DNA of 64,000 nucleotides, taken from contig CM076655.1 of the NCBI GenBank assembly GCA_038496675.1, positions 19,892,005-19,956,004 on the forward strand, read 5' to 3'. The notes under the pieces are model-generated. The model saw only the letters and a program-made list of their open reading frames with translations. It made no database searches and was not told where the DNA came from. The translations under genes and the position numbers were made by a program. The stretch is from Rachycentron canadum (Eukaryota > Chordata > Actinopteri > Carangiformes > Rachycentridae). This document shows, piece by piece, positions 58,121 through 64,000 of this stretch; the first letter of the stretch is position 1; each line of letters opens with the position of its first letter.

Positions 58121-58610
58121 GGAATAGGACTTAAAATAGCTCGCTTGGCTACTTAGTGTTACAATTTTAGTGTGGCAGTGGAAGTTTTTTCTTTACATGT
58201 GACAGAAACTGTATTCCTAGGTCTTCTCTTCTCTTTAAAATGTCATATTCAAAACAGTCTTCAGACTCACTTAAAAAAAATTCTAAATTCTCTTTTACGT
58301 ATTTTTCTGCCTCTGTAAGTGATCATTTACTTGTGTAGCTTTTAAAAGTATTTTGTTTTATGTGTCAAATCATTTTTTTTTTAAGTTTCTTTGTTCTCAA
58401 TGAAATACTACAGGTTTACATACGTGCTGTCACCGTTTTACTTAATAAAAGATGTTTAATCAGACACACAACATGTGCATCTCATTTGAAATGATACTGA
58501 GATATGTGATCAACAGAAGTTAAGTAAGACAGTTTGGAGAGATGGCAGTTTCCCAGCCTTTACAGTTATAGCTTCTAGCATGACAATGTTACTAGATTGA
58601 TCATTAGTAT

Positions 58611-58696
<86 letters not shown>

Positions 58697-59390
58697 GTGT
58701 GATATATATCAATAACAGTACAAATACAAGATAAACAGGATACAACTACATACATCATTCACTTGTGATGTACAGGTGCATTTGGGATTTTTGCTATTTT
58801 TTTCCTGTAGTAATGCAATTCAGTGTGATGGGTGAAATCTGCTGCGGCTTAGAAAAGGCCTGTTTTGTATTATGACAGCCATGTTTTGTAATGTGCCATT
58901 GCTGTCCTAAAGAGAGCTGTTACCTACTGTTACACACATCCTCAACCTGCTGACTCACTCTCTACTCCCACAGACGTCATCACTCCTCATTGCCATGCAG
59001 GTTGCTGGGAATCTGTGTTCTGTTTTTTTTTGTTTTTGTTTTTTTTTGTTTTTTGAGAGCCTTTGGGGTAGATAGCACCCCCATGGGTCTCAGCACTGTT
59101 GATAGATCTCTGGTGGTTTTGCCTAGGACTGATAATAAGAGATGTAGAGCCTGAAAATGCTGCAGTGCAACATTGAAGAATGAGATCTTTAATTCTGCCT
59201 ATTAATGTTTATGACATTAGAATGACAGAAATATATTTGAAGGGTAAAATAACAATCAATTGGCTTTGCAGATGTTATAAGAGGGTCAGGACTGTTGCTT
59301 TGTTCTCATGGTAGTTGGCCGTCACATTCAGCTCAACACAGCTCATCCTTTGCTTTTTCATCCAGAAGTATCATAGTTCTTCAGATTTAG
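58121..59390. other. Intergenic DNA, no gene recognised
   Basis: AT-rich DNA with a long TG/TA compound microsatellite at 58613-58697 and T-rich runs at 59024-59053. No gene seen. Confidence 0.5.
58613..58697 (+). repeat. (GT)n(AT)n microsatellite, long
   Basis: About 33 GT units followed by about nine TA units; the longest dinucleotide array in the ungapped sequence and a likely polymorphic marker. Confidence 0.95.
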
Positions 59391-59485
59391 AATCAGAATC
59401 ACAATAGTCTTTATCGGCAAGTAAGTTTACACATACGAGGAATTTGACTTGGTATATTGGTGCCAAACTGATAATAAACGAGTAA
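59389..59485 (-). mobile_element. LINE 3' end, minus orientation
   Basis: AGAATCAGAATCACAATAGT followed by CTTTATCGGCAAGTAAGTTT and ACACATACGAGGAATTTGAC is the reverse complement of a common fish LINE 3' end (CAAATTCCTTGTATGTGTAA ... CCAATAAAGCTGATTCTGATTC). Only the 3' part is present. Confidence 0.75.
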
Positions 59486-59489
59486 AAAG

Positions 59490-61527
59490 ACAAGAGAGTA
59501 AGAAGTTCAAAGCAAGTACTGACTCATCCACTGGTCTTGAAGGTCAGGTTTTTAGAATTTGATGAGTTAAGGAGATAAGTGTCTTCTAATTCTCATGTTA
59601 CTTATTCAACCCAAGAGCAGTCCACCTTATTGTCTCAGACCCCTGCTGCTGGATGGATGGAGACCCGTAGATATGCCTATCAGGGTGTCATTCCACTCGT
59701 CCCTTCAGCATCTTGTGTGATGCGTTTGGTTAAATAATCTTTCTTTGTTGATATTCTTCTCCCTAGTGGCTCACCCTGAAAAGAAAGAAGGGAATAATAT
59801 ATTCTACATGGCGACATTACACACAGGCAACTAACAAAGGCAACAATGCATATTTCAGAGCTACAGTTTGGAAGGTATGGAAGGTGTGGAAAGAAGAGGT
59901 GCTTTTAAAATGCTCAATAAGAATTAGTTTTCAGGTTTCAGACTGGGATAGTAAGAATCAGCCTGTATTTCATAACCTGTTTGTGTTTTATAGCATTTCT
60001 TGTGCTCCAATTTTTTTTTTTTTTTATTCTGAACTAAATCAAATGTGACAACTCCTCAACCGAAGAAACTGAAGAACTGAAAAAAAAACAACCAAATGTT
60101 TTATTGCTTTTAATTTGAGAAAATCATTCATTCCCGGTGAAATTCCAGAGGTTCCTCTTGATGGTCATACAATAGATCTACAAAGTCTTCTGCATGCTGC
60201 TGCCATTTTAACAAGAGCAGCACATGGTGATGTTGATCAGTCCTGACCATGTTAACCCAGAATCCACCCCAGGCTTGATGTTTGCTTGGCTGCTCTCCTT
60301 CTCACAACTGGTGAGGTCAGAGATGAAGATGTGGGATGGCTCCTCACCCCAGGTCTGCCCGGAGTGGTACTGCATTCTGGTTTGACTTTCAAATTTCATC
60401 ACCCAGAAAAGGCTTTGACATACACACAAAAAAAGAACAGTTAATTGTAATTTCAGCTTTATTTACTGTCAATATCAGTGGAAATAAATCAGCCGATATG
60501 TTGTCTCATAATACTTGATTATCCAGGTAATAGTAGTTATACATTTCGCATATAAATGGGAAAACATTTGGACATGCCACAATAGGAAAATGCAGAATAG
60601 GATTAATGATGACCAAAGTAGCTGCTTCAGTTTCAGTTTCAGATTTTTATTAATTCACATTTCCATCCGTTACTGTGATTGTGAATAGTTGGTTTTTAAT
60701 ATAATCGAGATAATGAGCTGGTGGCGCTAAGTCTTAGTAGAAGAAGAGGACACAACAAGGTAATTAAAAGTGTCAGTCATGATGAAAAAATAGAGAAAAT
60801 ATGAGAAATATGCTATCATGTTTTGTTTTTCTTTGTATTTGAAGATTACAGTCTTCCCTTCACTACACACAGATCTGATTTTCTTCTCTTCGGTAAAGCG
60901 AACGCTTCAGTGGGCCTTTAAGCCTCATGCTTCATGTACATTAGCCTGATTTTGTCATATGTCTTTCATGTATTTAAAAAAAAAAAAAAATCACCATTAT
61001 TATTAAAAGCAAATCTCAAAATATAATGTGTAAAAACTTTTTTGTGCAAATTCAAAATGTGGATAGAAACCTGCCTATCAATCAGTCATTAGTACCACCT
61101 GTTCTTTTCTTACCGTAACTAGTGAAAAAAAAACAACCTGTCAGTTCTCTTAAAACCCAATTGGGAATTTTTGCCATTTAAATAAAATGTATATAAACTG
61201 AAAACTTAAATTACCTAAGCGTATGTGTGTACAAGCAGATGCAGTGCAAGTGGATACTGTTCCCTTACTTGCCTGTGACCTGCATGATGGAGAAAGTGTA
61301 TCCGAAAAGTGGCAGCCAAGGGAGTTATCCTTAGCTAACACCCAAATAACTTTCCACTTGGACTAGAGTCCTTGCATGATTTTTCATTGTTTTTCTTCTT
61401 CTCCGCCCTATTTCTAAATGAGCTTGGCTCATCTCTGTGAACTTTGTGTCAGTAGAATAGTGTTGCTTGCATGCAGGGCATAATTGCATTACAGCCCCCT
61501 GTAGTTCCAGGAATGTCGATCGTGTCA

Positions 61528-61601
<74 letters not shown>

Positions 61602-64000
61602 ACATGTGGCGTGAGTAGGGCGCAGGACAAAAACAAAATTGGGATCTGATCATTTGAACTTTAGTCCACAGCAGCACTAGTTAAAAAACTGCAGTGTAGC
61701 TTTTGATTGATGCTGGTGAGACCACAAACCTCTGATTGAGGTCACATGGTGCCAGGCCAAATTTTGCGTGAGTTATAGCAATAGTCCTAAAAAAAAAAAA
61801 AAAAGTAAATATATATTATTTTACATTCTTTCTATACAATGCAGTGCATTATCTGTCATTTCTCCAAAATGTCAAGGTTGAATAAATAACGTAGCTTCTG
61901 TCTTTTAAAAAGATGGAATGAACATTTGTGACGTGAACACAGTGAGTGTACAGAACAGAAACACGGCCAAGGTGAATGGATTTGGTAAAAATGTTTGCAT
62001 TGTGCTTAAACTGTTGAGTGTCATGTGATACAACCTTGTCACAAACCATTTTGTCTTGCTGCTCAAAATAAGCTTGACATAAGCACTTAACAGGCAGAAG
62101 TTTTACAAGGCTGGTTGTTTAAGTCCCACCAGAAGCTCAATGCAGTAACAAGGGAAGGTGGATGTGTTGCTAACTGTATTATCTCTGGGTGCTTCCTGGA
62201 TGACATCTTATTCTGTAATAGCTAGGTCTTATTTACAGCACCTCTTGGTCTTGTTTTGTGGTTTGCTGCTCTTCCTACACTTTGGCACAGTAACTCCGAG
62301 TGCCTTTCCATGGTTTTAGACACAGAGCAGTGACAGGGAATAGAGTTGTGCACGCCTGAACCGTGTCTGTTCGTGCCCATGCATACATGCACGTTTGTTG
62401 TGCGTGCTGTTGTGAATGCGCATGTCACACTGTAAACATATGCTTTGGTGAGACAGTTAGACACCAGCTCACTGGCACAGGAGTGCAGACTCATCCTCAG
62501 ACTGCAAACTCAGGATTATGTAACGAGTGAAATCTCCTGGACCAGCTAATACTGATCCAAGTTCCACAGCAGGTTACCCAGCAGCTTTATACAACACTGC
62601 TAGTGGGGGAGGGGAGGGGCTTCGGGATCAACATCCTTATTATACTATGTACTGTACTAAAGAGGCTACATGTAAGCACAGTCCTCCAAACAGGCAGGAA
62701 GTTCACACCTCTGTTGTTCCGCAATACCTTAAGCTGATGTCTAGAGCTACTAGTTTACTGTAAACCATGTGTTTGGGGCGTGGTTTCTTTTCTTAGTTGT
62801 CTGGCAGCCTTCTTTGAAGTTAGAACAGTGAAGCCATGCAGCTTCATAAAAACATGTTTCGTGAAACCCCTTTAGCGTGGATTAGTTTTGTCAGGCTGTG
62901 GTTTCACGGGGCAGCTATAAAGGTTTTTGTACCTTTTTTTTATTCCCCTTTGACAGCTCATATATTCAGCATGATGTGGCAGCAGGGCAAACTGGACCAA
63001 TGCCCAGCGTCTCACCCTGTGATAATAATCACACACGAGAGAAAGAGATGCCAGAGATGCCGAACCTACCTCAGCAGCTCCACCATACTATCCTGGTTGT
63101 ACACACCAATCATGACCTCTGTGGTTTTCGTATTAAGATTTGACAAGTTTCAACAAAATGACAGCATATGCTTTATGTTGTAACTCCCATTTCTCTCTAA
63201 CAAACAAATGTGAGTGTTGAAAACAATAATATAAACACTTTGAACATCTTTATATATATGCCATGGACCTTTAATCCTTTTACAGTGAAATCTTTGCTGC
63301 TTACTGTTATGTCTGAGGAAATATCAGCAGGAACAAAGCAGCTGGTTTCCAACCATGCAGAAAGCAAGAAGTCTCTGCTGATCCTCCCCAAAAGAGCTCT
63401 GATGCTGTAGTTTTTCATTTGTGCTGCCTCGGCCCTCTTTGACAAATAGCAGAGTGGAGTCTCTTGCCACACCCTTCCAATGTATTGTCCTGTGTAGACA
63501 TAAGTCAGGCTCAGAGGTGCTGGGTGCAGTGTTTGTCTTTTTGTTTTTCCACAATTATTTTTTTATCTAAAAAAATTATCTAAAAAGGTTGTCGTGGCTG
63601 ATGTTTGAAGGTCTTTTACCGTTAAGGATTTATTTGGTGTATTATCTTCGCCCCCCACCCCAACTCTATTACTGCACCAGAGGGAAATGAAACACCAATG
63701 ATGGAAGACATCTCCTTCTAAATCATCCATATAAAGTCTTGATTTAATAAGATACCTGTGTAATTTACAGCAAAGACCCACCAGGAAGCTTGGAAAGAGA
63801 TAGAATATGAAAGTCTTGGTGACTACATATAATAGTGCGAGTGTCTTGTTTTTTTTTTTTTTTTTTTTTTTTTTTTGAGCGTTTGTGAGTCGGTTTATAA
63901 AGTGGATTTATAAAAGCCAGAAATTTCAGCAGGCAGTGAAGCTGTTTGTTGAATGCTTGAGGTTGATCAACAACCTCTGGGCCATTTGGTGCCTGTCATG
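59490..64000. other. Intergenic DNA, no gene recognised
   Basis: No supported gene. It holds a CAGTTT-type tail at 60628-60642 that may end a small minus-strand retroelement, a GT microsatellite at 61533-61600, an A run at 61790-61804 and a T run at 63850-63876. Confidence 0.5.
61533..61600 (+). repeat. (GT)n microsatellite
   Basis: GT tract of about 34 units with one TTTG interruption. Confidence 0.95.

Noticed and set aside
9705..64000. CRISPR arrays, prokaryotic operons, phage or plasmid features
   Set aside because: No spaced direct repeats of that kind, no dense operon-like coding; the DNA is clearly vertebrate.
33190..64000. enpep (glutamyl aminopeptidase), expected downstream neighbour of pitx2
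   Set aside because: No exon with the GAMEN or HExxH zinc-peptidase motifs was found on either strand in this window; it may lie beyond the end.

Overview
This window looks like vertebrate chromosomal DNA, most likely from a percomorph teleost. The coding exons are short and split by GT-AG introns. The intergenic DNA is AT-rich and full of microsatellites. The interspersed repeats are of fish type: L2/CR1-like LINE pieces with GATTCT tails, a Tc1 remnant, a hAT-like fragment, and two copies of a repeat I know from percomorph genomes. The only gene I can name with certainty is pitx2, the bicoid-class (K50) paired-type homeobox gene, on the + strand from about 20.8 to 31.6 kb.

Layout: 1-20 kb is upstream intergenic DNA with scattered repeats and a few compositionally distinct, possibly regulatory patches. 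At 20.8-21.04 kb there is a GC-rich 5' exon ending in a clean donor. A short coding exon at 23724-23769 gives the pitx2a N-terminus. An alternative first exon at 27964-28147 gives the pitx2c N-terminus. Two shared exons (28698-28897 and 29784-30341) encode the homeodomain and the C-terminal OAR domain. Both first exons end in phase 1 and join the shared exon in frame, giving predicted proteins of 267 aa (a form) and 313 aa (c form). A homopolymer-rich 3' UTR follows. From 31.7 to 64 kb I found no complete gene. That part holds a CpG-rich patch with a splice donor near 33.19 kb, three CTCF-like motifs (42.7, 43.6, 49.1 kb), a minus-strand candidate first exon with a CpG-rich promoter at 48.16-48.4 kb, a decayed LINE (50.1-51.2 kb), a Tc1 remnant (52.6-52.95 kb), a CpG-rich patch at 54.05-54.3 kb and a possible decayed or unrecognised coding stretch at 57.46-58.12 kb.

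Two runs of N (39443-39756 and 53633-53984) are assembly gaps. Both carry Tn5 mosaic-end sequence at one edge. At the first gap the mosaic end is followed by bases I recognise as an stLFR linked-read adapter, so those bases are library artefact and not genome.

How it works together: the two promoters give Pitx2 isoforms that share DNA-binding and C-terminal domains but differ at the N-terminus. The last intron contains an inverted pair of FoxH1-type motifs flanked by Nkx2-type motifs, in the place where the Nodal-responsive asymmetric enhancer (ASE) of Pitx2 is expected. I saw no sign of a new biological system. The most useful observations are the adapter contamination, the candidate ASE, the CTCF-motif cluster and the unassigned CpG-rich exons.
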